Shown here: piece by piece, positions 1-11,452 of the stretch
Position numbering within the stretch: the stretch's first letter is position 1
How the letters are laid out: each line of letters opens with the position of its first letter
Assembly (NCBI GenBank): GCA_964016985.1
Contig: OZ024823.1
Span: 61,400,514 to 61,464,513, forward strand
Source of the DNA: Anodontia alba
Lineage: Eukaryota; Mollusca; Bivalvia; Lucinida; Lucinidae
Length of the DNA: 64,000 bases
Direction: 5' to 3'
Position numbers and translations under genes: made by a program
The notes under the pieces: generated by a model
Seen by the model: the letters and a program-made list of their open reading frames with translations, nothing else
What the model was told of the DNA's origin: nothing
The model's database searches: none

Positions 1-2520
1 TTTTTAACACTTTTAGAAACCACAACTGAATAGGGTGAAGGACCTTGTCCTCATAGATAAGATACATATATTTTAACCATAGTTTGCAAATTGAAGTGGA
101 TGATCACAGCTCCTGTAGTTGTACAAAGAGAATGAGTGAAAAATGGGTTAAATATCTCTGTCCCATTTGAAAAGAGAGTGTCATGAAGTGGATGATACCT
201 CATGCTCAGCTGATTATGCAAAAATTAGCAGAACGATGGCTGATCTTAGCCCCACATGAATACTGGCCCAAGATTGATGGTCATAGTCTGACAGTTTCTC
301 CTGTTTATATACATGTTATGACTTGAAGAGCTGTTTTGGTGGTTGTGGCCTTCTTTTCATAGATTCATTTAATGATAAAGTTCTGTCCAAATGAGGTGTA
401 TGGTCTCGTTTACATAAGTAAGATACTTGACGTGGATCTGATTTTATCAATTCCTGAGTTCTCTTACCTTGACGTTGAGGTGGATGATCACAGCCTGCAT
501 ATATGGTCTGATACTGAATAAAACACTGCAAAAAATGGTGTGGATTCTCTCAGCCTTGTTGTCTGATGATGATTGCATTTTATCTTTGTCTGATGGCTTG
601 GATGGCAATGTTTGTGATTTTGACCTGTCTGGCTACCTATATATGTATATAATAAGGCGAGTGATCTCAGTTCCTTGAACAATATAGTTGACTGAATTGG
701 AGAAGGATTATCGCAGCCTTCATTGTCTGACATAATTATGAGCAAAGGCGTAATTACAACCTCTGTTAGAATGTAGAAATCACAGTTGGACGGCTGATGT
801 TCATGCGATATGATACTTAACTTACCAGAGGTTGATGATCTCAGTCTCATGGTCTGATAATGATTTACCAGTGTAGTTTAGCTGGCTGCACATCATGATT
901 GTAGCTTTCCTAGTATTTTTCTTCCTAAAATTTTACAAATTACAAGAGAAAGGGGTGGATGATCTCAGCCCCTTAGATCAGACACTTGACTAATCTTGGC
1001 CCCATACGTAATCTGACTTTGAAGAACTAGAACTAGCAACAATGGACTGGATTATCTTGACCCCACATGATAAGGCCACATAATAAAAAGATGCTTTCCA
1101 CAAGGTGGATGATCACGACTATATGCTCTGTTAATGTTGTCTAAATTGCAGAATGGGGTGGATGATCTAGGCCCCATATAATAAAAAAGGAATGTCATAG
1201 ACTCTCTCTATGGAGGCTACTCAAAACTGTGATATACATGAATGACCAGAGGTGGATGCTCACAGCTTCATGTTCTGATGATAAGTATGGTATGTAACTA
1301 CAAAAATGGGGTGGATGATCTCAGCCCCATATCATTGCTACACAGCTGACATGAGGTGGATGATCACGGCCTCTTGTTATGAATGGTTAGTTGATGGAAA
1401 TGTGGGGTGAATGATCATGGCCTCACAGATACGACGGCCTTTTGTAATGAATAATTAGTCAGAGGATGCATAGGGTGGATGATATCAGCCCTGAAGAATG
1501 AGATACATAACCAGCAAGGTGGATGATCACAGCATTTTGGTCTGATAAAGATTATAAATTAAACATTTGGGATGGATAATCTCAGTCCCAAGAGCGATGA
1601 TGAACATCAGTAGATATAGACATGGTATGAATGATTAGTCAGCAAATGCATGGGGTGAATGATCTCAGCCTGATAGAATGAGATACATAACCAGCAAGGT
1701 GGATGATCATGGCCTTGTGGTCTGATAAAGATTATAAATGATATGTTTGGGGTGAATGATCTTGACCCCAAGAGAGATGATGAAAATTAGTAGATATAGA
1801 CATGGTATGATTGATTAGTGAGCTGATGCATGGGGTGAATGATCTCTGCCCCATAGAAGGAAATACACAACCAGCAAGGTGGATGATCATGGCCTTATTG
1901 TTTGACAAAGATTATGTTTGAAATGTGTAGGGTGGAAGATCTTGGCTCCAAGAGGGATGATGAATGTAAGTAGATATATTCATGGTATGAATGATTAGTC
2001 AACAGATGCATTGGGTGGATGATCTCAGCCCCTTAGAATGAGATGCACAACCAGCAAGGTGGATGAATGCTGCCTCGTGATCTAATGAAGATTATAAATA
2101 AAATGTTTGGGGTGGATGATCTCATCCCCAAAAGAGCTGATAAATGCCAGTAGATATCGACATGATATGAAATAATAGTCAGTGGATGCTATGCATGGGG
2201 TGAGTGATCTCTGCCCCATAGAATGAAATACACAACCAGCAAGATGGATGATCATGGCCTTGTGGCTGGATAAAGATAATAAATGAAATGGTTAGGGTGG
2301 ATGCTCTCATCCCCAAGAGAGCTGATAAATGCCAGTAGATATAGACGTGATATGAAATAATAGTCAGTGGATGCTATGCATGGGGTGAGTGATGTCTGCC
2401 CCATAGAAGGACATACACAACCAACAAGGTGGATGATCACGGCCTTGTGGTTGGATAAAGATAATAAATGAAATCGTTAGGGTGGACGATCTAGGCCCCA
2501 AGAGAGATGATATTATTTAT
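1..2520. repeat. Array of short hairpins with conserved loop (unclassified)
   Basis: The stretch carries roughly 30-40 copies of a motif built as stem, loop, stem. The loop is close to TGGATGATCTCAG or TGGATGATCACGG, and the flanks are complementary but differ from copy to copy. Stem pairs seen include AAATGGG/CCCATTT (near 142), AAATGAG/CTCGTTT with one G-T pair (near 390), AAGGGG/CCCCTT (near 953), ATGGGG/CCCCAT (near 1155 and 1306), TTGGGA/TCCCAA (near 1567), CAAGG/CCTTG (near 1696) and TTTGGGG/CCCCAAA (near 2106). Spacing is irregular (about 40-100 bp) in the first 1.4 kb. No coding potential is visible. The array may extend upstream of the window. I do not recognise the family. Confidence 0.75.
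1435..2520. repeat. Higher-order tandem repeat, ~180-187 bp unit, three hairpins per unit
   Basis: In the second part of the array the hairpins are organised into about six tandem units. Each holds a CAAGG/CCTTG hairpin, then a TTGGGG/CCCCAA hairpin, then an ATGGGG/CCCCAT hairpin. The landmark AACCAGCAAGGTGGATGATC (or a close variant) recurs near 1510, 1690, 1870, 2050, 2237 and 2421. Between hairpins lie conserved spacers such as GTCTGATAAAGATTATAAAT and GCCAGTAGATATAGACATG. Confidence 0.8.
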
Positions 2521-3200
2521 AAATGGAAAGAGTACTTAGCTCAACAATTATTCCCATGAATATCTCTGTAATGTGTGTGGTATCTGAGATGGTTTGAATT
2601 GAATTAATAATATGCATTAATTGTCAGCTTTGAAACTAGCAAACAGACTGTCTAGCAGGGCACCTCTGTTTGTTTGAAGAATCCATACTAAGTACCTGCA
2701 TATGACAAATGGTTTCAAATTTGAGTAAACATTTCTCCTGAAAAAGAAAATGTGAACTACCATATTTATCCCAAGTATTGGGACAGACATAAAAGTAAAA
2801 TAAGATAAATAAAAAGAATAGAAAATGTGAATATACAAACAGTATCAAATTCACCAGCATTAACTGCTAAAAGCCAGATACTTCTTGCTTCACATCTGAG
2901 CAAGTTGATCATTGCAGTAGAAGAAATATTTCTAAACTTTTTCACAATGCAATTTAGTAAAACAAAAAGTTGTAAGGTGTACAGGGAATACAATATCAAG
3001 AAAACCATAAATACTGGGACAAAAAAGCACAAGCAAACTGAGTAGTCCCCAGTCAGTCTTTTAAGGGTCTACATTATTTGCAGTTCCTATCTGAATTTTC
3101 ATAGAGAAGAATTTAGGCCCTAAAAAGGTATTAGATTCTTAGGCACTGCCACATCTGTCCAAATTGTCCCACATATATAATAACTTTCAGTGGCATTTTT
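2521..3200. other. AT-rich non-coding stretch
   Basis: No repeat structure, exon or RNA gene was recognised. It separates the hairpin array from the first HINE-like element. Confidence 0.5.
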
Positions 3201-4974
3201 AGCTCACCTGAGCTCTGCTCAGGATGAGCTATTGTGATCACTTTTCATTCGTCGTCCGTCCGTGCGTCAGTCCATTAACATTTTCAAACGACTTCTCCTC
3301 TGAAGCCGCTGAGCCAATTTTGCTGAAATTTCATATGGAGCCTCCTTAGGGTGGGGGAACGAAAAATTGCTAAAATGGTCACGGTCCATTGACCAAGATG
3401 GCTGCCATGCCCATATATGGTAAAAACCTTTAAAAATCTTCTTCTCCAGAACCGAGAATGCCTTGGGGCTGAACCTTTGCAGGAATCGTCGGGGACGGGA
3501 CGTCTGCCAAAATTGCTAAAAGAATTGTCGTACGTTGATGTTTGACCTTTTTACGGCAAGGTCAAGTTTGCTTCCCTATGCATTTGTATGGGAAAAAAAA
3601 CTATAAAAATCTTCTCCTCCAAAACTGAGCGTGCCTTATGGCTGAATCTTTGCATATATCATTGGGAATGGAAGGGCTACCAAAATTGCTAAAATAATGG
3701 TCGTACATTGACATTTGACCTTTTTACGGTAAGGTCAATTTTGTTTCCTTTTGCATTTGTATGGGAAAAATGTTCAGAATTTCAAACAACTTCTCCTCTG
3801 GAGCCTCTGGGCCAATTTTGCTCAAATTTCATATGGAGCCTCTATAGGTAGGGGGAACGAAAGATTGCTAAAATGGTCTCGGTTTGTTGACCAAGATGGC
3901 CGCCATGCCCATATATGGTAAAAACCTTTAAAAATCTTCTTCTCTAGAACCGAGGATGCTTTGGGGCTGAATCTTTGCAAAAATCATCGAGGACAGGGGG
4001 TCTACCAGAGTTGCTAAAATAATGGTCGTACATTGACATTTGACCTTTTTATGGCAAGGTCAAGTTTGCTTCCCTTAAAAATCTTATTCTCTAAAACCGA
4101 GGATGCCTTGTGGCTGAATCTTTGCATATATCATTTGGAACGGGCGGTCTACCAAAGTTGCTAAAATAATTGTCATACATTGACATTTAACCTTTTTACG
4201 GTGAGGTCAAGTTTGCTTCTGTATGCATTTGTATGGGCCCCATACATTTGTATGGAAAAAATGTTGATAATTTCAAATGGCTTTTCCCCTGAAGCCTCCT
4301 GGCCAGTGTTGCTCAAATTTCATGCGGAGCCTCCTTGGGCAGGAGAATGAAAGATTGCTAAAATGGGCATGGCCCATTAATCAAGATGGCTGCCATGCCC
4401 ATATATGGTAAAAACCTTTAAAAATCTTCTTCTCGATAACCAAATAATCCCTGGGCCCTAATCTTTGCACAAATTATAGGGGACAGGAGATCTACCAAAA
4501 TTGCTAAAATGATGGTTCTATGTTGACATTTACCTCCAAGGTCAAATTTTCTTCCCCATTTGTGTGGGCCGTATACATTTATATTGAAAGTATCGAAGTG
4601 ACTTGGAGATCAACAGTAGTTAAAATTGTTCTGATTGGAAATCTAAGATGGCCATCATCTGGTTTATATTTATTATATTTCCCTGCCACTGTGCTGTTTA
4701 CATGTATAAAATCATGATTCTTCAGAAACCACTTAGCCAATTTCCACTAAATTTCACATTGATCCTTCCGTTGAAATGTGACTGATAGTTTATTCAAATG
4801 ATCATGCTCCATTGACTATCAGGCCCATATAGTCTTCTTCAAAACTAAGAACTGCTCAAATGATGATCTTTTCATTTGTTGCGATGATAGGATTGGAAAA
4901 ATGTTGCATAACATCTGCATGTCTGCAGTGGTTATGTCACTCAGGTGAGCGAGCCGTGGCCTGTGGGCCTCTTG
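3201..4974 (+). mobile_element. HINE-like element, satellite family a
   Basis: The left end AGCTCACCTGAGC follows a T run and folds into a hairpin with the following GCTCAGGATGAGCT. It is followed by a GTCC-rich stretch. The right end has the inverted subterminal copy CTCAGGTGAGCGA, then a small hairpin (GGCC..GGCC), then CTCTTG before T6. The interior is about three composite repeats of ~490 bp (starts near 3276, 3767 and 4260), each with the core CTTCTCCTCTGAAGCC..CTGAAATTTCATATGG and a CAAGATGGCYGCCATG box. Subterminal inverted repeats, a 3-prime hairpin, T-run target and internal tandem repeats are features of Helentron-derived HINEs. No transposase is encoded. Class assignment is an inference. 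Confidence 0.7.
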
Positions 4975-5630
4975 TTTTTTCACCCACGAAAATACATGAC
5001 ATTGGATTTGTCTCGCTTATCAAAGCATTTTCTCTCACTAAATTGCAATCTAGACACCAAACATATGGCATTCTTTCTTACTTGCAAAGAAAATCAGTAA
5101 ATTAGGATCTATTTGTTGTTTGAGACTTGAAACTTGCATTTCAGACACTTTTTGAAAAAAAAAAAAACACAGCCTAGTTGTTTAGCCAAACAAACCAAAG
5201 TGTCCAAGAATGTACCCAACTTGATTTCACGACTGTAATTTTTATTTACACCTGTAAATTTGAACTTAGAAAATATTTGAGCTAGGTATAAAAATTGAGC
5301 CAGGTGAAACAAAGAGTCAAATTTTATGCCCATAATTCTGATTTACGCCTGTAACTTTCAGAATCTAAGCTTTTACAGCTCTACTGTTAAGGGCTTAATT
5401 TTAGTGGATTTTATTTTCCACCCCTTTTACGCCTGTAAAATACAGTTTATGTCTATTTTCCGTGTGTTTTACAGGCGTAACCCATCTGTAAATTTAATAC
5501 AGGAAAAAGAACATTGTCATTTGTGGTGTAATTAGTACACAACCTGTAAGTGTTCATGTTCAAAGCCAGAAGATTCCATATCTATGGACATTTACTGGTT
5601 GTGAAATCTCTTTATAACTGAGATTCAACA
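4975..5630. other. Non-coding, with repeated ACGCCTGTAAA / TTTACAGGCGT words
   Basis: Between about 5225 and 5500 the words TTTACGCCTGTAAA, TTACGCCTGTAA and TTTTACAGGCGTAA recur in both orientations. The word TTTTACAGGCGT (near 5467) is identical to the real splice acceptor of the TTC8 exon at 6101-6112. No gene was seen. Confidence 0.5.
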
Positions 5631-5671
5631 CAAAAAAAAAAAACACAAAAAAAAAAAAAAAAAAAAAAAAA
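5631..5671. repeat. Poly-A tract with interruptions
   Basis: A run of A bases broken by CAC at two places, ~40 bp long. It is followed directly by sequence related to the MITE at 62582. Confidence 0.9.
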
Positions 5672-5900
5672 CACGGAAGATTCTGGAGAATTGATAAACT
5701 TGGAAGATTATCTGCCATTTTTGATGAGGGAGACACTTTTGTGATTTCCTGTTTGCTTCCCTGCACACTAATTCCTTTCTGAAAGGGGTCTGCTCAAAAA
5801 GGAAAGAATTTGCTTCCAGTAAGAAGAAACTCTTTTCTTTAAGAGTGGGTAGAAGCAAAAATGATTTTGATAGAGTTGTTGCCCTTGAAAATGTGTCATT
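5672..5900. mobile_element. MITE-like sequence related to the 62582 MITE
   Basis: It contains the shared blocks GATTATCTGCCATTTTTGAT, CCTTTCTGAAAGGGGTCTGC and AGGAAAGAATTTGCTTCC, and partly folds on itself. Related copies lie near 27470-27690, 47395-47810 and 62582-62816. The ends are not clear here. Confidence 0.5.
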
Positions 5901-6108
5901 TCCCCCTTAGGTACTCATTGGGCAAATTTGACACATGACAAACTGGAAATATTTCTCTTAATTTTCCCATAAAATTAGGCTTGACATTTTGTAAAAAATT
6001 GTCTCTATATTAAATGTCAACCCCTGTTTTATGGGAATAGATAAGAAAATATATCCCAGTACATGTGTCAGCACAGCATACTAAGCAATAATTTCTTGTC
6101 TTTTACAG

Positions 6109-6280
6109 GCGTTTACTACAGATGGGTGTTTATAATGCGGAATTGTTTAACAACTTGGGCTTATGTTGTTTTTATGCTCAGCAGTATGATATGACGTTAA
6201 CATGTTTTGAGCGAGCCTTGTCATTAGCTGATGAAATAACCTTAGCAGAGGTTTGGTATAATATAGGACATGTGGCACTG
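6109..6280 (+). CDS. TTC8: TTC8/BBS8 exon (TPR region), internal exon
   Basis: The reading frame starts at 6110 after one base of a split codon and gives 57 codons beginning RLLQMGVYNAELFNNLGLCC and ending VWYNIGHVAL. The acceptor is TTTTACAG (AG at 6107-6108) and the donor is GTGAGT at 6281. This matches the highly conserved TPR segment of TTC8/BBS8, including the FNNLGLCCFYAQQYDMTL block. TTC8 is a tetratricopeptide-repeat subunit of the BBSome, the coat-like complex that moves membrane proteins in and out of cilia together with ARL6. The frame is intact with no stops. Preceding exons were not found in 1-6108, so the gene probably begins upstream of the window. Codon use differs clearly from the surrounding transposon sequence. 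The main alternative, a processed copy, is excluded by the consensus splice sites. Confidence 0.93.
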
Positions 6281-6365
6281 GTGAGTTGATATACCATTAC
6301 AAAATAATGATGATGTTGAAAAGTAAGATGAAATGAGCCGCAGTGTCTGAAAACATATCTTCAGA

Positions 6366-6545
6366 CATGTGTCCCCAACGAAGATTCAGATCAGCCTGCA
6401 CATTTGTGCAGTCAGATCAGTATCTTCACTGAGCACATTTGGATAGCCGAGGATGTGAAGTTTCATTATGCAGGCAATGAAGACTCTGATAAGACTGCGT
6501 AGATGTGCAGGCTGATTTGAGTCTTTGTTGGATGCACATGTCAAG
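6366..6545. mobile_element. MITE with long inverted repeats
   Basis: The left arm (TGTCCCCAACGAAGATTCAG, then ATCAGCCTGCACAT) is inverted on the right as ATGTGCAGGCTGATTTGAG, then TCTTTGTTGGATGCACATG. It starts 85 bp after the TTC8 exon. Related palindromes occur near 26790-26870 and 26985-27060. Confidence 0.65.
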
Positions 6546-8280
6546 AATGTATTTTTTCTTATGTTGTAGCTCAAATGCTGAGCAGTTACAATGTATATAT
6601 TTGTATGTATATGTTTATATGTTACTGTCAGAGGCATAGTCGAGTCAAAGCTTCAAATCATTATGACAGAAATTTCTTCACCGTCTCAAGGCTGTTGCAA
6701 ATGCTGGGCAGTTATACATTTGTACATACATGTATATGTTTAAACATTACTGTCAGAGGCATAGCCAAGTCAAAGTGTCAAATCATTACTTATAAATTTC
6801 TTCACAGTATCAAGATCAGTATCAAGATAACTTACAAGGTATCTTGAAATCATTGCTTTTCTTATTTCTCCAGCAGAACATATATGTATTGTTGGTACTC
6901 AGTACCACCAGATTTACTGTACCACATTTCAACTATCCGTTCAACTGCAAATACCTACCTAATAACTACCTAAAATCACCCCCAAAATAGTTCTCTGCTA
7001 ATGCTGATAACACTAAATTCTGCATTTAAACATATTAGCTTTATACACTCCAACGCTTATAAATAGTGAATAAATGAACAAAATCAAAGGAAACATCAAA
7101 CTTTTGAAGAAATAATTTTCGATCATATTGTGTACAATATCAGCAGATGAATATGACTACTCCAGTATTCCAGTAAAGCAAAGCAAATCTATAGTGTTGT
7201 GTAACAAGGAGAGGTGATTTTAGGAATTTGAAATAGAGGGGAAGCTTCCCCAATGAGACACAGAGTGGGGGTGGGAAGGGTCAAAATCCAAAGGTGCAAG
7301 GCATGAACTCACCTATTAAATATTCTGAGCATCTTCTTTTCTTTCTGCTTATCTAGTGCCCTAGTGAAAGCTGAGTGAGAGGAATTGCTGGAATTGACCC
7401 ATATTTCTTTGTGATATAGGCTGGACGTTTCGTAGCAGATTATTTCGTACCATTAAATATTTCCCTTGTATAGCCTTGGTATGTTTCCTTTTGCAATGTG
7501 TAACATCCTCTTATAAGATGAGAGTGATATCATTGAATTTTTATCAATATTTGATACCTTGCTTTCATGTCAGAGAAAAATGAACAAAAAGTAACTTCTT
7601 ATGTACTTTTAGGTCCGGAAAAATGAAAATCATGCAGAAAATTGCGGGAATCTTCATTTTTTTTTTTTTTTTTTTTTTTTTTTTCTTGCTGAAGCATGCC
7701 CCAATCCAGTTCATTAAACTGTGAGAGGCCATCAGAAATTGGTGCAATTCCCAAGCTCTGAAGTAATCTGTGAAAAAAAAAAAAATAAAATAAAAATACC
7801 CTGGCCATGGTTCTACCAACCACGGAAAAGGGCAGAGAAGGGGCTATTCTTAAGTTGTCTTTTCGCACAACAATCTTTGGCGGCTTATACGAATAAAGCT
7901 TATGTATGCTTGTTAGTAACAAAACATATGGGAATGTTTATAGCAAAGGGTTTGACTGTAAAGAGAGGATGATGTGAAATCTTGAGCATCTTTAATAAGT
8001 TTATTTGCGTTGTCTGCACAGGACATTGACATTTTATCACAAACCCTAAAAGCACTCTCCAGAATCCATTTTACTACAATAAGCAAGTGCAGCTTATGAT
8101 AGTAAAAGTGGATTAGGAACGTTGTGAGTGCTTTGTTAGGGCTTGTGATGAAAAGTCAGCGTCCTGTGGTTGTCTGTAAGGGGGGAAAACTGCGCCGTCT
8201 GTCACATGGGTATTTGTAACCGGTGAACGGTGCACATGTAAAAATTGGCAATGGAGGTATCAGTTTCCCATAAGTGGAGT
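6546..8280. other. Intronic, no gene seen; poly-T at 7657-7684
   Basis: It contains two copies of a short unit around TTACTGTCAGAGGCATAG (near 6623 and 6747) and a T28 tract. No exon or RNA gene was recognised. Confidence 0.5.
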
Positions 8281-8665
8281 GAATAGGGATATCTCTAATT
8301 CAATCATAAATACAGATATTGAAATGCAGATATTTCTAATTGATTATACAGATATATGTATTCAATTTAGAAATTCATCTATCTCAGATATATGCATTTC
8401 AGTTAGAGATACCTGTATTTTAAATTCAGATATCGAGGATTCAGCTTAATTAGAGATATCTCTAATTGAAATGCAGATATCTGTATTTGACATACTATGA
8501 TCGAAAATAGAGATGTATATATTTCATATATCAATATCCGCATTTCAGTTAGATATATCTCTATTTCAAGTACAAATATCTGCATTTCAAGTCAAGATAT
8601 CTGTTATTAAAAAAATACAGATCTCTGTATTTATCAAAAGAGATAACAATATTTGAGAATGCAGA
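8281..8665. repeat. AGATATCT / GATATCTGTATTT-rich palindromic array
   Basis: At least fifteen copies of AGATATC, GATATCT, AGATATA or related words appear in both orientations, alternating with AATTGAAATGCA-like spacers. Several adjacent pairs can fold, for example TAGAGATATCTCTAATT near 8452. It is very AT-rich and has no stable period. The family is not recognised. Confidence 0.65.
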
Positions 8666-9153
8666 TCTGCATTAAATGGGCAGAACCCCAAATGGGTTGC
8701 CATTATGGAGTACTTTTTTTTTTATTTCAATCCAAATCCCAATGAGTTCAAGAGTTCAGGCAACTTCCCCCAACAGCACTCTCAGTGCTTTGATTAATGT
8801 ATTAATGGGTATCCACAAAATATGTCTTGGCACAAAACATGTATTAGGGATATTCCACAAGGTAATTTTTTAAAAGTTTAATTATTATCCAGTGAGTATG
8901 TTTTGATATAACATTCCTACTTGAAACATTGCCTTATCTACGGCTCTGTACCCAGTTTCACCAAAATTTACATCAACAGCAATTAAAAATAAAGTAAACA
9001 AATCTCAAGGCCACAATCCATGAGATGTCATCACAACACTTCCTTGGAAGTAGAATAAGTAAAGAGGAACTGAAACAGAAGTACCCCATTGGAATCATAA
9101 ACAAGTCTACAAGGCATTATGTTGAATTTTCGTATTCATATTACTGATATTAA

Positions 9154-9359
9154 CCCTTGTCCTGCTGAACCCGGATCTACACTGCCTTTGCAAACAATGT
9201 AGATCCAGATCAGTTGGCTCCTGAAGAAGCCAACTGATCTGGATCTGCACTATTTGCCATTAAGTATGTGAATTTATAGCAACAACCCGGTTCCAGTAAT
9301 CTGATTGGCTGAAAATTAGAAGTAGGTGTGTCATCTTAATTTATTCAGCAGGACAAGGG
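9154..9359. mobile_element. piggyBac-type MITE, copy A (206 bp)
   Basis: It is flanked by TTAA on both sides (9150-9153 and 9360-9363). The termini are CCCTTGTCCTGCTGAA and its inverse TTCAGCAGGACAAGGG. Inside is a near-perfect hairpin (GATCCAGATCAGTTGGCT, then AGCCAACTGATCTGGATC). A TTAA target duplication and CCCT ends are the piggyBac signature. No ORF. Confidence 0.88.
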
Positions 9360-10219
9360 TTAAGTGTACAAGAATATGTTGGGTCATGCTGCTGATTTAT
9401 ATGGACACCGAAATGTAGCTCAGGATAAGCAATTTTGTTTTTTTCTCCACAAAAACCTAAGTTGGAGTACTCATTGAGGCAATTTTAAGGAGTACCAACA
9501 ATATATTTGTATGTAGAAATAAGAAAAATATCAAATCCCTAAGTATTCAGACAGTGTAGATCCAGATCAGACAGTGCTGCATCTGATTAGGGTTTACAGT
9601 GTTTGTAACTCATCCAGTAGTTTTTGGCCTGTCCTGGGCTTAAGCCAAGCCCAAGGCCATAGTAATCATACCAAAATTTCAACCCCTGCCAAATCATTTA
9701 CGGAAAAGCCCGAGTAAAAGTGCAAAGTACCGCCTGCAACTATGCTGAAAAAAAAAAGGCCCATGAAAAATGTATATTTGGGTTGAAAATAATAATAAGG
9801 TTTATGTTTACAACAAACTTAGACATATGTACGATGCTTCTCATACAAAACTGTTTGAGTAAAAATTTTGAGCCCTGATGAGCTTATTCATAACTGCAAA
9901 TTATTATGCTGTATGGAGATAGCCGATCTTGATAGCCAATAGTAGAACGGAAAAGTAAGAGTATTTGCATATCTAAAAAGCCAAGAAAAAATGTCAACGG
10001 ATTTTTATATTTGAAACCATATTATGCCTTAAATCTTTTGATAACTTTCAGCTATATTTACTGTTAAAAAAAATAGTAATTAAATAGTAACCAAAGAAAG
10101 ACAGACTGGTACCTGAAAATTTCTCCATGGGTTTTACATAGAGTACAATAAACAGAGAGTCAGTCCCCGTACATATCATTACAACTGCTCAACTCCACGT
10201 GCAACTGACATTGCTGCGT
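9360..10219. other. Intronic, fragments of a palindromic GTACTCATT element
   Basis: Around 9430-9545 there is a degraded copy of a palindromic element recognised by ATTTCTCCACAAAAAC, GTACTCATTGAGGCAATTTT and AGGAGTACCAACAAT. Fuller copies lie at 26290-26700. Nothing else was recognised. Confidence 0.45.
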
Positions 10220-11452
10220 TAAAATCTAAAATCACTTACTAGAGAACACAAAATTGAGTTTCTCAGACTTACGGTTTTAGAGTTCCAGGCCTTGCAGGCA
10301 AAGGTGCCTGAGCGTCCATCAGTCCGGCCATCTGTCCATCTGGAGTTATCTCCCTTACTTATTCTCTAGATGCACGCCTTATTATTTCATGATTTTTGCT
10401 TTTTTTGTTGAAAATCACTTACTAGGGAACACAAAACTGAGTTTCTTAGTCTTAAGGTTTAAGAGTTACAGGCCTTGCAGGCAAAGGGCCTTATTATGTC
10501 TCCCCCATATTGTTTTTCCCCCAGGTGTCTGTCTGTCTGTCTGTCACACACGTGTCCACTCTATAACTTGAAAACCGTTCAAACTATCTTCACGAAACTT
10601 CATATAAATATCAATCAACATTAGACAACATGCAGAGTGCAAGAACCATAAATCCTGTATTTATACTTTTTGAGTTATTTACCTTGGACTCTGTCACAAA
10701 ATCGTGTCCGCTCTATAAGTTGAAAACTGTTCAAGCTATCTTCATATAAATATCAATCAATATTTGACAACATGCAGAGCACAAGAACCATAACTCTTGC
10801 ATTTATACTTTTGGAGTTATTTCCTTTGGAAGTTTGTCTGTCACAAAATTGTGTCCGCTCTGTAACTTGAAACTTGTTCAAGATGTATTCAAGAAACTTC
10901 ATGTAAATATCAATCAACATTAGACGATGAGCAGAGTGCAAGAACCATAACTCTTGCATTTATACTTTTTGAATTATTTCCCTTGGAACTTTGTCATAAA
11001 AAAACATGTCCACTCTATAACTTGAAAACCGCTACAATAAAATATGATTAAACCAATCAACATTAGACGATGTGCTACAAGAACTATAACTCTTGCATTT
11101 TTACTTTTTGAGTTATTTCCCTTGGAATCTCATTAGTTAATATAAATGTTCACTGCATGTACCATACAATATGACACCAAAAAGGGGGCAGACGTCTATG
11201 TTTTTATAGAAAAACAAATTCTAGTATTTCTCCCTATTTTTGCATTCTTTGTTGAAAATCACTTACTAGGGAACACAAAATTGAGTCTCTTAGTCTTATG
11301 GTTTAAGAGTTACAGGCCTTGCAGGCAAATGGCCTTATATTTCTCATTATTTTTGGATTCTTTGTTGAAAATCACTTACTAGAGAACACAAAACTGAGTT
11401 TCTTAGTCTCATGGTTTAAGAGTTACTGACCTTGCAGGCAAAGTGCCTTATT
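10220..11452 (+). repeat. Satellite-bearing element, family i
   Basis: Two kinds of repeated module are mixed here. One reads CACTTACTAGGGAACACAAA followed by GTTTAAGAGTTACAGGCCTT (near 10230, 10420, 11262 and 11368). The other contains GTCCACTCTATAACTTGAAA and CACGAAACTTCATATAAATA (near 10556, 10708, 10850 and 11010). A GTCT run (near 10530) resembles the GTCC run that follows the left hairpin in the HINE-like elements. Termini are not clear. Confidence 0.55.

Noticed and set aside
1..2520. C/D box snoRNA cluster (TGATGA and CTGA words)
   Set aside because: Words like GATGATGA and GTCTGAT occur, but spacing and terminal stems do not fit C/D snoRNAs, and the conserved feature is the hairpin loop.
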